A stretch of 64,000 bases of DNA from Branchipolynoe longqiensis (GCA_030323885.1 CM059187.1:132768029-132832028), one strand, 5' to 3'; shown: positions 43,751-54,825, counted from the stretch's first letter. Numbers and translations: made by a program. Notes: a model not told the origin generated them from the sequence alone.

Positions 43751-44069
43751 GTCATATTATAGCCGATATGCTCCACGCCCTCCCCTGTAGGACAACTTCA
43801 TTAGAAAAACCAACATTAAACACACACGCTGTTGCTTGGCAACGCGGTGCGGAAGCGAGGCAATTCTTTGATGGGGTAATTAGTTGACGGGCGACATTGA
43901 GCGACAGGAAATGACATGACGAGAATGTGACCTTCGGGATCAAAACACAAACCACGTGACATGGCCGGGCTCGTATTGCCTGACTCGTGTGCATAACCAC
44001 GACATTGGATCAGACCGTGTCATTAAAGTCCACTCAATGACGGTTAGCAAGTTAATGACTGACTAAAAA

Positions 44070-44205
44070 TTTATACTTGTCGCTTCCTAGCCAGGCGCTC
44101 GGCACTATTAGGATAGGGCAAGGAGCCGTGGAATGAGGAAAACCAATCGCCTGTGGCTGAAATTTCCCCTGCTTAAACAACTAATGTACCAACAAATAAA
44201 AAATA
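44070..44205 (+). mobile_element. SINE-B, 5' truncated
   Basis: Shared body ('cttgtcgcttcctagccagg', 'attaggatagggcaagga') then the B tail 'gtggaatgaggaaaaccaat' and 'taatgtaccaaca'. Head missing. Confidence 0.75.
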
Positions 44206-44225
44206 AAATGAACTACAGTACCTAT

Positions 44226-44582
44226 CTGACCAGACGGGATGGCTGAAAGAGTTGAGCATCCGACTCCCGTGTTGGTAGATCGAGAGATTCGAACCCATGG
44301 GATAGAACAATGGTCGAGTCAATCCAATGACCTAAGAATTGATGCTTATCGCTTCCTAGCCAGGCACTCGGCATTATTATGATAGGGCAGGACTGGTTTG
44401 GCTCAGTATCAGGATAATGTGACTGAATGAGATATTGGGTCATTGTGCTGGTGGCCTGGTCTCCCAGTGGGGCAGCACTGTAAAGTCACCATGAGCGTGC
44501 ACCATCTCAATTCGCTGACTTCCTGGTATGACCTTATATGTTGCCAGGATGTAAACTCCAACAACCAACCAACCAACCAGCA
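44226..44582 (+). mobile_element. SINE-A, full length, GACGGGATGG head
   Basis: Complete head, body, core and tail ending in (AACC)n. Slightly diverged B box ('gattcgaacccatgg'). Confidence 0.9.
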
Positions 44583-44796
44583 GTACTTATATCCAGCGAC
44601 CTCTGTGATTAATGAACCTCTGTCATGTGCGGAACAAAATTTCGCTGTACACAATTGGCTTTGTTTCATTTGATAATCCCTCTGATGACAGGACACCTGC
44701 TATGGCAGGACAGCATTGATCTGGATGCAAGAGTTGTCCGTTGAAGACATGTACTACACTAGTTCAGAAACTGATGTCCTACTTTCTCAAGTACCG

Positions 44797-45032
44797 GGCG
44801 CGGTGGCCGAATCGGTAGAGCGCGGGCCTCTCCTAGGATAGGGCAATGGCTAGTTTGGTCAGTGTCAGGGTTATATGACTGAGTGGGATATCTTGTCATG
44901 GTGCTGGCAGACTGTTTTCCCAGTGGGGCAGCACTATAAACTCGCCATGAGTGTGCACTGTCAAAAGTGGGTACCCCTCCTGGTATGACCTTAGATGTTG
45001 CCTGGACTTAAAACTCCAATAACCAACCAACC
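44797..45032 (+). mobile_element. SINE-A with internal deletion
   Basis: Clean GCGCGG-type head to 'gagcgcgggcctc', then a direct jump into 'aggatagggcaatggctag'. The B box and the 'gagtcaaaccaatgac' block are absent. Confidence 0.85.
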
Positions 45033-45240
45033 AACTTGATCAAGTCTGCGCACTATTTGGTCAATTCCGTCTGCTGTTTGGTCAATTGGCGAGTTATTTT
45101 TCATTCAATAATGTCATGTCACCACCTAGATCGAAATGATAAGAGATTCACTGACCATACCGCAACAAGAAAACTTATTAGTAATTAGTTCATAAGTACT
45201 ACTTACTTAGCTATTTATTTGTGCCATCTTGGGACAAATA

Positions 45241-45534
45241 TTAATAATGACATACAATATATAATGACATACAATACAATGTATGTGTCTGTTCAATTAT
45301 GAACCATATATAGTCCTCCCACTCGGAGTCCTCCGAAACGGCTTGTTTATGTCGCTGTTGTTTCGGCAACATCTCGTCCATGCGCTGCTGGTCTAGCCAG
45401 GTAACCCTATCATCTAACATAGATGTTCCTGGGTCAGGCAACTGCTCGCATGAGTGGGCTGACCCCATTTCGGGTGTTGCATCACCCTCACTGAGCACGT
45501 GCGATGCATCGGTCTTACTCCGCTTCACGGCCAT
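45241..45534 (-). CDS. Uncharacterised small ORF, 97 residues
   Basis: The first ATG is at 45532-45534 with a favourable start context (GAGATGG). The product is hydrophilic and acidic in its C-terminal half (SEDSEWEDY), with KRSKTD near the start and LDQQRMDEMLPKQQRHKQ in the middle. Unlike most frames here it does not lie in a tandem repeat or a recognised transposon, and its residue composition is balanced. I recognise no domain. The last 25 residues are encoded by AT-rich sequence that may be intron or untranslated. It could be a first exon, a piece of an unknown transposon, or chance. Confidence 0.3.
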   Translation of the reverse strand: MAVKRSKTDASHVLSEGDATPEMGSAHSCEQLPDPGTSMLDDRVTWLDQQRMDEMLPKQQRHKQAVSEDSEWEDYIWFIIEQTHTLYCMSLYIVCHY

Positions 45535-45659
45535 CTCGCCCGTATGCAAAACACCAAAGGCAAAATTGGTCAGAACTCATGGGAATATGTGCAAAGCAAC
45601 ATATATGTACTAAATCCGTATTTACATCGGCTTTAATACAGGCGTGTGTAAGCTAAATT

Positions 45660-46830
45660 CATGTCGTAAGGTCTTCAGCCGGACAAACCAAGCCAAAACC
45701 AAACGAGGGGTAGGGACCAGTGTACTGTTGTCTCCCACACTCTCTCTTCCGTACACTTCTCTCACCCGTGGCTACTGTGCCAGAAAGTAGGAGAAAATGC
45801 TATGAAACTCAGAGGTACGCCTAAAATATGGGGAATCCATAAAAGAGACCTAGGATAAAATCCAAAGCAAATCCATGAAATAAACCCAGGATTATCCAAA
45901 CGATGACTGGCTCCAGCCAGTGACCTCTCTGTTCGGCAAAGAGCGGCAAAAGACATGATGGCCGGCTCCAGCCAGCCACCTCTGTGTTTGGCAATGGGCG
46001 GCATACAATAACACGAAAAAACTTAATAAAACTACGTAAAAAGTGTTACTTTCGTGTTAACAACATGGAGCATTGCTTTATACATCATTATCCCCCTAAC
46101 AAACAACGTACTTACTCGTATTTCCGTCATTTTAGGTAAAAAACTGCCAGAGTTTTATCCACAATGTCCTCCCGTTGTGAGTAAATTATGCTAATTGCTG
46201 GACCGGATGTGCTTCCTTCTATCCCTAGCCTGAGGCTAGCCAGAGGCGTCATACCGAGGTAAAATTTATATAAGTCTTTGCTTCAGTACGATTAGGAGAC
46301 AAGACAAGGAAGTGGGTTTCCAGTGCGCGAGTGACAGTATTCGCGGCACTGGTAGCAGTGGAGGGGGGGGGGGGTGGCACCACCTGTCTCACCATGAAGA
46401 GGGGGTCACCCATAAAGTAGTACACAACAAAAGGGTGACCAAATAAGAAATCTTCCCTTACGCGCCTTTATACTCGCATAAGTTTTATACATCACACACA
46501 TATATATATATTTTCATATTATAATGAGTTAATTTGGGTTGAAAGTTTCTACTCCTCAGACAACAAAACAAAACAAGCTTTCTCCTCAACTCAGCTAATT
46601 CATTGAGATGTAAAACCATTTACATAACGGTTAGCGAACACGTGGCTTGCCATAGCCTGATGGCCGGGTGCACGATACAAAATGATGCCTCGCAGTCCCC
46701 ACACACCCACTCACATACAACAGTCATAAAAAAGCCAAACTCAGGCAGGCTATATATATAGATACAGGGTCATGTAGCATTACTTAAAATGTCCGGGGTG
46801 GATATGGTTATCATTCAAAATGAAGAATGC
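45660..46830. other. Unassigned sequence with a short direct repeat
   Basis: Two copies of a 'ggctccagccag-gacctct' block at about 45910 and 45964, 53 bp apart. A G run at 46362. Nothing else recognised. Confidence 0.4.
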
Positions 46831-46837
46831 CGGTAGC

Positions 46838-46960
46838 TTTTATATATATGATATTATAATATATCAGATATATATCAAATATAATATATATTATATATAA
46901 ATATATGTGATATATAAATATATATTGTATATAAATATATACTATACATGGTGTTTATAT
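46838..46960. repeat. AT-rich tract
   Basis: 'atatataaatatat'-type palindromic low-complexity sequence. Confidence 0.8.
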
Positions 46961-47140
46961 AGTATTATTTCATGGACACTCAAACGACACTAAACTCTAC
47001 CGAGGCAAATATCAACTGCTAATGCTACTCTACTATGCGTAACACCTCAACGATATATGCATAACTAAATACAAGACGACCCTCTAGCGGCAATACTACG
47101 AACTAACTAGCAGTTTATTGGCCTGAAGTATAAACACACG

Positions 47141-47184
47141 TCATCATCATCATGCAGTCGGTCGCGATGCGACAAAGACTGCTT
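47141..47184 (+). repeat. (CAT)n plus GGTCGCGATGCGACAAAG block, copy 1
   Basis: 'catcatcatcatgc' followed by 'ggtcgcgatgcgacaaagac' and 'tgctt'. The same order occurs at 59961-60002. Confidence 0.7.
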
Positions 47185-47444
47185 TCATTACTTGACTGCC
47201 GCTCTCCTTTGTGCGGTTGTACATTTCATGAAAGCTGCCTGCAAAAGTGTTGAAGTGCTGCTGGCTTTTGCAAGTTACCAGCGGCACTCTCTCGGGGAGC
47301 AAATAGAGGTTTCACACCGGCAAGAACATGTCAAGACAGGCGTAAAACTATTTGTCCCTGCAGTGGCTGGTCGCGAGATGTTGGGAGTTCCATACATCAA
47401 CCGCCCTTAATGCTGCCACAGTGACATGGTTTTCTGTTTAGGGT

Positions 47445-47724
47445 TTGCTCCCTTAGCCTTCGGTTCTGTCAAGAACCTGTACCACAAGGCAGTGGTTTAC
47501 AACTTTGCAGGGCAGGGGCGTTAAACTCCCTGAGGTATTGCAATACCTGCATAAACACACGTAGACCATTATGAAATGATGGCATTGCTCCCTTAGCCTT
47601 CGGTTCTGTCAAGAACCTGTACCACAAGGCAGTGGTTTACAACTTTGCAGGGCAGGGGCGTTAAACTCCCTGAGGTATTGCAATACCTGCATAAACACAC
47701 GTAGACCATTATGAAATGATGGCA
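47445..47724 (+). repeat. Perfect 140-bp tandem duplication
   Basis: 47445-47584 and 47585-47724 appear identical. Each copy contains the 16-bp palindrome AGGTATTGCAATACCT. Confidence 0.95.
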
Positions 47725-47944
47725 TTGCCTGGAATTTTGAGCATAGTGCACTTTCACTTGTTGAAAACAAAAACTGATATGTGCCCACACAAGCTTGCAA
47801 TTATTATATATGATGTACAGGATCCTTCTCCTTCCCTCCCTACTTCCCATGCAGACGTCGTGGACACGGTGTCACAGTAGAGCGGGCTATGAAGTCACCA
47901 AATTCTAACCGCTTCTCTCTACGGCCTGGACCAGCCCTTTGATA

Positions 47945-48000
47945 TGATATGACCCTAGATGTTTCCAGGACATAAATCTCCAATAACCAACTCTACAGCC
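47945..48000 (+). mobile_element. SINE-A tail fragment
   Basis: 'gatatgaccctagatgtttc' and 'aaatctccaataaccaac'. A weaker second scrap lies at 48085-48130. Confidence 0.65.
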
Positions 48001-48529
48001 CTGAACCCTATAGCCGTTGCCGACACGGCGTCAAACAACAACCACCAATCAATCACTCAATCAATCAAACTGTGTGACAGTAATTGTTACTAGGATGTAA
48101 AACCCTAGTAAACCAAGCCAAACCAAGCCAACCAATCACAGCATGTCAAGGCGCAGTGCCTCTTCAGACACAACCTGACCAACGTCAGCGGTAACCCCCT
48201 ATCTGTATGCCGCGCATGTACTTCCTGCCAACAGCTCCCTCTGCGCATGCGCCGTGCCTGTAGAATATGGCAGCACCCGCCAGCCGCTCTCATGCCGGGC
48301 GTCGGTTGACGCGACGCGGTGACGTCACGCGGCGTTAAGAGGACGCGGGTCCCATGCTGCAGCATTAAGGAAACCCTAGGAGCGCCTCCTGTCCGCTAAT
48401 ATTGCGTTAATGAGCTGATAGACATTAAGGGGAATGCCTTGGTAGAAGCTGACCCTGTCAGAGAAGCCACAGCACACACACACAGTTGGCCGGGTGTTGC
48501 TTAGCGCCACTCATATAGTGGCTCTCCTG

Positions 48530-49312
48530 GTTTTGTTCTGTTCTGTTTTCCCTCCTCGTTTTTCTTCCGGTTTCTCTCCTCTCTTCTCTTCTCTTTTGTC
48601 TCCTCTCGTTTTGTCTCCTCTTTTTCGTCCACTTTTGTCTCCTCTCGTTTTGTCTCCACTTTTTGTCTGCTCTTGTTTTGTGTCCTCTTTTTCCCTCCGC
48701 TTTTTGTCTCCTCTCATTTTGTCTAATCCTTTTGTCTCCTCTCATTTTGTCTCCTCTTTTTCCCTCCACTTTTTGTCTCCTCTCGTTTTGTCTCCTCTTT
48801 TTGTGTGCTGTTTTTGTCTGCTGTTTTTGTCTGCTCTTTTTGTCTCCTCTCGTTGTGTCTGCTCTATTTGTCTCCTCTCGTTGTGTCTGATCTTTTTGTC
48901 TCCTCTCTTTGTCTCATCTCGTTTTGTCTCCTCTCGTTTTGTCTCCTCTTTTTTCCTCCACCTTTTGTCTCTTCTCGTTTTGACTCCTCGTTTTGTCTCC
49001 TCGTTTTGTCTCCTCTCGTTTTGTCTCCTATTTTTGTCTCCTCTCCTTGTGTCTCCTCTTTTTCTCTCCTCTTTTTCTCTCCTCTTTTTCTCTCCTCTTG
49101 TTTTGTCTCCTCTTGTTTTGTCTCCCCTTTTTGGCTCCTCTTTTTGCCTCCTCTCCTTTTCTCTTCTCTTTTTCTCTTCTCAGTTTCTCACCTGTCTTTT
49201 TGTCTCCTCATTTTGTCTCCTCTTTTTGTCTCCTCACCTTTTCTCTTCTCTTTTTCTCTTCTCGTTTTCTCACCTCTCGTTTTCTCTCCTCTTTTTCTCT
49301 CCTCTTTTTATA
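48530..49312. repeat. Pyrimidine array, TTTTGTCTCCTCTCG type
   Basis: Units of about 10-16 bp of TTTT-GTCTCCTCT. Serine/leucine/phenylalanine-rich frames are artefacts. It continues at 49539-49695 beyond a SINE. Confidence 0.9.
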
Positions 49313-49538
49313 TATACATTAGTTGTTTAAGCAGGGTCAATTTCAATTGCGTACAATTGGTCTTCCTCATTCCACTGCTCCTTGGCCTATCTTAATAATG
49401 CTGAGCGCCTGGCTAGGAAGCGACAAGTATACATTTTTAAGTCATTAGTTTGACTCGACCAGGGTTCGAACCAACGATCCCACGATCTACCAACACAGGA
49501 GTTGGATGCTCTAACTCATTCGGCCATCCCATCTGGTT
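49313..49538 (-). mobile_element. SINE-B, full length, inserted in the pyrimidine array
   Basis: Inverted tail 'cattagttgtttaagcaggg', 'ggtcttcctcattccactgc'; shared body 'gctgagcgcctggctaggaa'; head 'ctcattcggccatccc'. The array words resume immediately after it. Confidence 0.85.
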
Positions 49539-49695
49539 TTTCTCTCCTCTTTTCCTCTCCTCTTTCTCTCTCCTCTTTTTCTCTCCTTTCGTTTTCTCTC
49601 CGTTTTTTTCTCTTCTCTTTTCTCTGTCCTCCTTTTCTCTGCTCTCCTCTCTTTTGTTTGCTTATTTTTCTCTTTGTTCTCTTCTATTCTCTCTG
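49539..49695. repeat. Pyrimidine array, continuation
   Basis: TTTTCTCTCCTC units as before the SINE. Confidence 0.85.
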
Positions 49696-49835
49696 TTCAG
49701 TCAAACCAATAACATACACATTGATACTTGCTGCTACTTCGTTAGGATAGGGCTAGGAGCAGAGGAATGTGGAGGACAAACTATCTGAAGTTACAATTAT
49801 CGATGCTTAATCAAGGAATGTAACAACAACACAAC
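49696..49835 (+). mobile_element. SINE-B fragment, head missing
   Basis: 'gtcaaaccaataacatac' body start, 'gttaggatagggctaggagc', then B tail 'gaggaatgtggaggac' and an AAC-rich end. Confidence 0.7.
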
Positions 49836-50057
49836 GGGAGCTGTTTTTTTTTATCGAATAACATTCCTTCCATTGGGCCTCCATCTTCGCACAGGCTTGA
49901 GAAGATGAACCATGTGTTTTAAATAACACCATCCTAATGTTCAGTTGGAGAGTGGGTGGGCATAAATTCGCTTCACTCGGACAGAATAAGACAGAGATGA
50001 AGTGGTGTAATGAAATTGATTAAATACAACTAATCAGTAACCTGCTGGAGGGCTGGC

Positions 50058-50472
50058 ATTCGTGAAGCAAGCAGGGGACATGGACTTACTCGTTCTGCTA
50101 TGTGCACAGACTGTACGTCCGAGTAATCAGCGCTAGGAGAGATAACGCACAGGATGAGTCTGAGTAGTCAGGCAGCAATGAGGAGAATTGCAGCGCTCAC
50201 CACCCCTCCCCAGATAAAAGTGTGGGTGGGTGGGGAAGCGATGTGAACAGGAAGCTGGGCCGAGGCGAAGTGGTGAGGAGCGTGGCCTAACAGGGCCGAG
50301 TAAAGTGAGAAAATACGGCAGCCTCGTTCCCAAATTACCCATGTTAGCCTTGCCAACATGTCCTATTATTTTGAGTAACAGTTATCTATTTATTTGTCGT
50401 CCTGATATGACCTTAGATGTTGCTAGGATGTACGACAACAACAAACAAACATCTATTTAATTATTTTCCACA
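50058..50472 (+). repeat. Segmental duplication, copy 1
   Basis: About 95% identical to 51862-52279. It contains 'catggacttactcgttctgc', 'cagggccga' and a SINE-A tail at 50396-50455. Confidence 0.9.
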
Positions 50473-50510
50473 GATTTAAGCTAATTTTCAGAGGCATGGC
50501 AAATAATCTG

Positions 50511-51130
50511 CATTTTTTTTTTTTTTGTGTGTGACAAGTTATTTATTCTGTCTATAATGTATAAGCTCCCGTTAGGGTGCTTGTTTTAAATGCTGGGCAG
50601 CTGTGATACTGTTTTGGTGTGGTCCCGCACTCAGGAGTGTTTACCTGGTCTTGCTCGGGCCAACTGCCTGCAGCTTTGGGTGTTAGTCGTTTCTATATTA
50701 GTTTTGTTGTATTTTTCAAAGTTTTTTTCCTGATCTGACTATGATACCTTAGCCTACTATGTACATCTACCTGGATGACATACATGCCTGTGGGAGAGGA
50801 TCCCGTCCCTTTTGTGGTTTGCTACAGCATCCTTTCACACATGTCCTGTCCTTAGATAGTGTACCAGTGTGCTAGAACACACCCAGACCCTTCAGGACTG
50901 TGGCTAGGTGGGATGGTTGTGTTGTATGCTTAGCCATTTTGTATTTCAGGGTGCCCAGTTCTGCCTTTGTTTGTCCCAGTACACATATCCAGATGGACTG
51001 CACCATATCGTGATAGTAATTCTGATTTCCTTAGTACTTAGGAGGGCTAGTTTCCGTATTTGTAATATCTACCATCTTTTCTTACCTGTCTTTTGCTTTT
51101 CTGGTCTGTCTTTTGCTTTATATATGATAC
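50511..51130 (-). mobile_element. LINE 3' region (tail family 2), longest copy
   Basis: Poly-T, 'tattctgtctataatgtata', then the family-2 tail to about 50790, and further minus-strand UTR or decayed coding sequence. No RT motif recognised. Confidence 0.7.
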
Positions 51131-51159
51131 GTTTTAAATTAATTTATTATTACATTTAT

Positions 51160-51345
51160 TGATTAAGCTGGGACAATATCTATCGCAGTCAATTAGTCTT
51201 TCTCATCCCACTGCTCCTTGCCACATCCTAGTAATGCCAATTGCCAGGCTAGGTAGTGACAAGTGTAGATTTTAAAGTCATTGGCTTGACTTGGCTGGGT
51301 TTCTATTCTCACTACCTGGGAAGCCCGCCACCTTGCGGTCATCAT
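51160..51345 (-). mobile_element. SINE-B, diverged
   Basis: 'ttgattaagctgggacaat', 'cagtcaattagtctttctca', body 'ccaggctaggtagtgacaag', head scrap ending near 51345. Confidence 0.75.
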
Positions 51346-51377
51346 TGGCACTGTTATAGCTAACTGGTTATTGTGTA

Positions 51378-51378
51378 T

Positions 51379-51421
<43 letters not shown>
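51378..51421. repeat. (GA)n microsatellite
   Basis: About 20 GA dinucleotides. Confidence 0.95.
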
Positions 51422-51423
<2 letters not shown>

Positions 51424-51529
51424 TGGTGTGTGTATGTTGGTTCCTTATTATATATTAATATATTATTATATTAATATATATTAATATATATTACCGGCCC
51501 CCACATCGTGCCTTGTGGATGATGTGGGG

Positions 51530-51868
51530 GCCGGTTGGTTGGTTGGTTGTTGGAGCTTTATGTCCTGGCAACATCTAAGGTCATATGAGGATGGGTACAG
51601 ACTTGTGGCAGTGCACACTCATGGTAACTTTATAGTGTTGCCCCACTGGGAAATTAAGCCACCAGCACCATGACCCAATATCCCACTCAGTCACATTATC
51701 CCGACTCTGAGCCAACCAGTAATTTCCCTATCCTATCAATGCAGAGCGCCTGGCTAGGAAGTAACGCGTATCAATTGATGAGTCTTTGATTTAACTCGAC
51801 TAGGGTTTGAACCAATGGGTTCTAATCCCAATCTACCAAAACGGGAGACGGACGATCAACTCATTCGT
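51530..51868 (-). mobile_element. SINE-A, head cut at a duplication junction
   Basis: (GGTT)n, tail, core and body complete; the head stops at 'gatcaactcattcg', where the segmental duplication begins. Confidence 0.85.
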
Positions 51869-52279
51869 GAGGCAAGGAGGGGACATGGACTTACTCGTTC
51901 TGCTATCTGCACAGACTGTACATCCGAGTAATCAGCGCTAGGAGAGATAACGCACAGGATGAGTCCGAGTAGTCAGGCAGCAATGAGGAGAATTGCAGCG
52001 CTCACCACCCCTCCCCAGATAAAAGGGTTGGTGGGTGGGGAAGCGATGTGAACAGGAAACTGGGCCGAGGTGAAGTGGTCAAGAGCGTGGCCTAACAGGG
52101 CCGAGGAAAGTGAGAAAATACGGCAGCCTCGTTCCCAAATTACCCATGTTAGCCTTGCCAACATGTCCTATTATTTTGAGTAACAGTTATCTATTTATTT
52201 GCCGTCCTGATATGACCTTAGGTGTTGCTAGGACGTACAACAACAACAAACAAACATCTATTTAATTATTCTCCACAGA
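51862..52279 (+). repeat. Segmental duplication, copy 2
   Basis: Copy of 50058-50472, same orientation, 1.8 kb downstream, starting at the shared 'cattcgtga' and ending at 'ccacaga'. Confidence 0.9.
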
Positions 52280-52721
52280 CGTCTTGTGGGGACCAGAGAA
52301 TGAGGTGTGGGGAGTGGATGGTGCGGTGGGAAACTGTGTATGTGTGAGGGGGTAGGATGATGGGAGGAGGGTGGCGGGTGGGGATGGGGGTGGAGGAGGA
52401 GGTGGTGGAGAGGCTGGGTGTGCAAGATGTGAAGGCAGCATTGTCGACGAGATCCGCATCACAAATCTACACACACCATTAATTGGATATTAGATCCTTT
52501 TTTCCCTTGTCTTTTTTTTCTCCCTGAAAAAAAGAAGAATGTCTGCTCCTAAAAACAGTATTCTATAATGAAGGCACTCCATTGACTGGTGGTATTCCGC
52601 TAGTAATATATGGTGCAGCACGCTGCTTGTGTGGTGTACAAGGGTTTGTGAAAAGTATACAAACATGATTAGAGTGTAGCTCTACAGGTTGTTTCCACTG
52701 TAATGTTCTCCTTTTTTATAG
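52280..52721. other. Unassigned sequence
   Basis: GGTGG-rich from 52310 to 52420; no family recognised. Confidence 0.4.
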
Positions 52722-53037
52722 AGACCAGAGGGGATGGCCGAATGAGTTGAGTGTCCATCTCGTGGGATTTGAACCCAAGGGTTCGAACCTTGGTGGAGTC
52801 AAACCAATGACATAACAATGGATACTTGTCGCTTTGTAGCCAGGCACTCGGCATTAATAGGATAGGGCAAGGATTGGTTAGCTCAGTGTCAGGATAATGT
52901 GACTGAGTGGAATATCAGGTCATGGCGGCCTGGTTTCCCAGTGGGGCAGCACTATAAAGTCCCCTACCGACTACCGACCCTTCCTGATATGACCTTAGAT
53001 GTTGGCAGGACGTAAAACTGCCAATAACCAACCAACC
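52722..53037 (+). mobile_element. SINE-A, full length, GACGGGATGG-type head
   Basis: 'gaccagaggggatggccgaa' head, B box 'gggttcgaaccttgg', complete body, shortened core, tail ending (AACC)n. Confidence 0.85.
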
Positions 53038-53130
53038 TATGATAGACAATCTTTAAAGCTGTGCTATGCACAGGCTTCAAAGTTTGCTCAAGTGGAAGGC
53101 TACTTGGGACTTCAGGGTTTAGAATAATAC

Positions 53131-53402
53131 TGCGCAGTTACACTGAAATGCACTAGGTGGCAGCACCCTAGCCACCGGGCAGAGCTCCGACTGGGCTGCC
53201 CTCTACTGCGTGTGGCTAGCACACTCCCCACCCACCTATATAGGCGATGTGGGACCTGGTGAGATAGGGTGTGGGTCAGTTGACTGTTGATGCCACGGAG
53301 AGCAGATAGGTTTTGGAATAAACCAGTTTGAAGCGTATTGTTACTAAATCTTGGCGTTCTTCTGTGAGTGCGTGGCAGTGTGGAAGACCGTGGGGCATCA
53401 CA
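53131..53402 (+). mobile_element. Solo LTR, 272 bp
   Basis: Begins TGCGCAG and ends ATCACA, flanked on each side by ATAC (53127-53130 and 53403-53406), a 4-bp target duplication. Inside are TATATAG near 53239 and AATAAA near 53317 in the right order for U3-R. A 16-bp phrase (GGGTTTAGAATAATAC) precedes it and recurs about 20 bases after it. No internal region follows, so recombination between two LTRs is inferred. Different from the LTR at 63225. Confidence 0.65.
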
Positions 53403-53583
53403 ATACTAAAGGGTTTAACTAAGGGTTTAGAATAATACAAACAGATCGTTTTGTCAGCAAACAATTTATTGGAGTAAACAATACAAGCTATAAAATATAA
53501 CTATCCCAATTGATTTGAGATCATTGTAAGGCAGCAGGGTCTTTTTTTCGAACACACAGAAAAACAAACACACACACATTCGC

Positions 53584-53584
<1 letters not shown>

Positions 53585-53640
<56 letters not shown>
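53585..53640. repeat. (TA)n microsatellite
   Basis: About 28 TA dinucleotides, next to the LINE tail start. Confidence 0.95.
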
Positions 53641-53643
<3 letters not shown>

Positions 53644-53644
53644 G

Positions 53645-53850
53645 ATTAAATTTAAAAAAAAGCTAATATAGAAACTACTAACACCCAAAACCGCAAGGGT
53701 TGGCCCGAGAAAGATCAGGTAAAGACTCCTGAGTGCGGGACCAGACCAATCCAGTATCACAGCTGTCCAGCGTTGAAAACAAGCACCCTCACGGGAGCTT
53801 ATACGTTATGGGCAGAATAAAAAAACTTGTCACAAAAAAAAAGAAGAAAA
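53645..53850 (+). mobile_element. LINE 3' tail (tail family 2)
   Basis: Inverted relative of 29873-30140: 'aaaccgcaagggttggcccg', 'caagcaccctcacgggagct', 'ttatgggcagaataaaaaaa', ending in an A-rich run. Confidence 0.75.
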
Positions 53851-53995
53851 AAAATTGACAAGGGAAAACTCGATAGCACGCTAATGTTATTGTCCCCCCA
53901 TGTTCTAATGATCGCATAGTATGTCAGAATATCATGTCTGATAGAGTGGTTTCCTATTGTCGTGGGGGGTGATGAAAATGGGAAATATTGCACCT

Positions 53996-54066
53996 GGAGC
54001 GGGACTTGAACCCACATCTCTTTGCATTCTGGGCCAGTGTGCTAACCATTACACCACCTAGGCTCC
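53996..54066 (-). tRNA. tRNA-like sequence (pseudogene or SINE head)
   Basis: The minus strand starts GGAGCCTAGGTGGTGTAATG (A-box region) and has GTGGGTTCAAGTCCCGC (T-stem, B box) and a GGAGC/GCTCC acceptor pairing. The anticodon stem does not fold convincingly. Unlike the SINE-A heads it is not followed by the SINE body. Confidence 0.45.
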
Positions 54067-54293
54067 CTGATACCACCACACTACCCACGCCTACCTGGCT
54101 ATGTGGTTACTTGCCTGAGAGGTCAGTGCAGACCACTACACTATATATCACTAATATGCTTAGTTTTTTGTTTATATTGTGAATCAACAGGCAGTGAAAG
54201 CAGCCAACACTACATGTCGTCGAGGTAGCATATTTACTGCTTTGTTTTGAGTAGCTCTCATAATAAGTTTGTTATTGTTTTTGTTGTTATGGT

Positions 54294-54505
54294 ACATTAG
54301 TTGATTAAGCGGGGGAAATGTTAATCGTTGACAATTTGTCTTCCTCATCCCACTGCTCCTCCTTGCCCTATCCTAATAATGCTGAGCGCCAGGCTAGGTG
54401 GCGACAAGTATAAATTTTTAAGTCATTGGTTTATTCGGCCAGGGTTTGAAATCCACGACCTACCATAAGGGAGGCGGACGCTCAACTCATTCAGCCATCG
54501 CGTCT
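54294..54505 (-). mobile_element. SINE-B, full length
   Basis: Tail 'cattagttgattaagcgggg', 'cttcctcatcccactgctcc', shared body, head ending 'ctcattcagccatcgcg'. It abuts the next SINE directly. Confidence 0.85.
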
Positions 54506-54825
54506 GTTGTTGTTTTACGTTTTGGCAACATCTGAGGTCATATTACAACGGGTCCCTACTTATGACAGTGCGCACTCATGGTGACTTTATAGTGTTGCCT
54601 CACTGGAACACCCGACCAACACCACCATTCCCCGATACCATATCCACTCACATTATTCCAATACTCAGCAAACCAGTCCTGGCTCAATTCTATTAATGCG
54701 GAGTATCAGGATACATAGTGACAAGTATAAATCTTTAATAGTCTCGGCCTGGTTCCGAACCCATGACCTCCCGAACGGGAAACCTGCCAGCACTCTGACA
54801 GATTCTACCATCGCGTGGGGTTCCA
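54506..54825 (-). mobile_element. SINE-A, full length
   Basis: Starts 'gttgttttacgttttggcaa' immediately at the head end of the SINE-B, continuing to a diverged head near 54820. Tail-to-head tandem of two SINEs with the same body and different tails. Confidence 0.8.
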
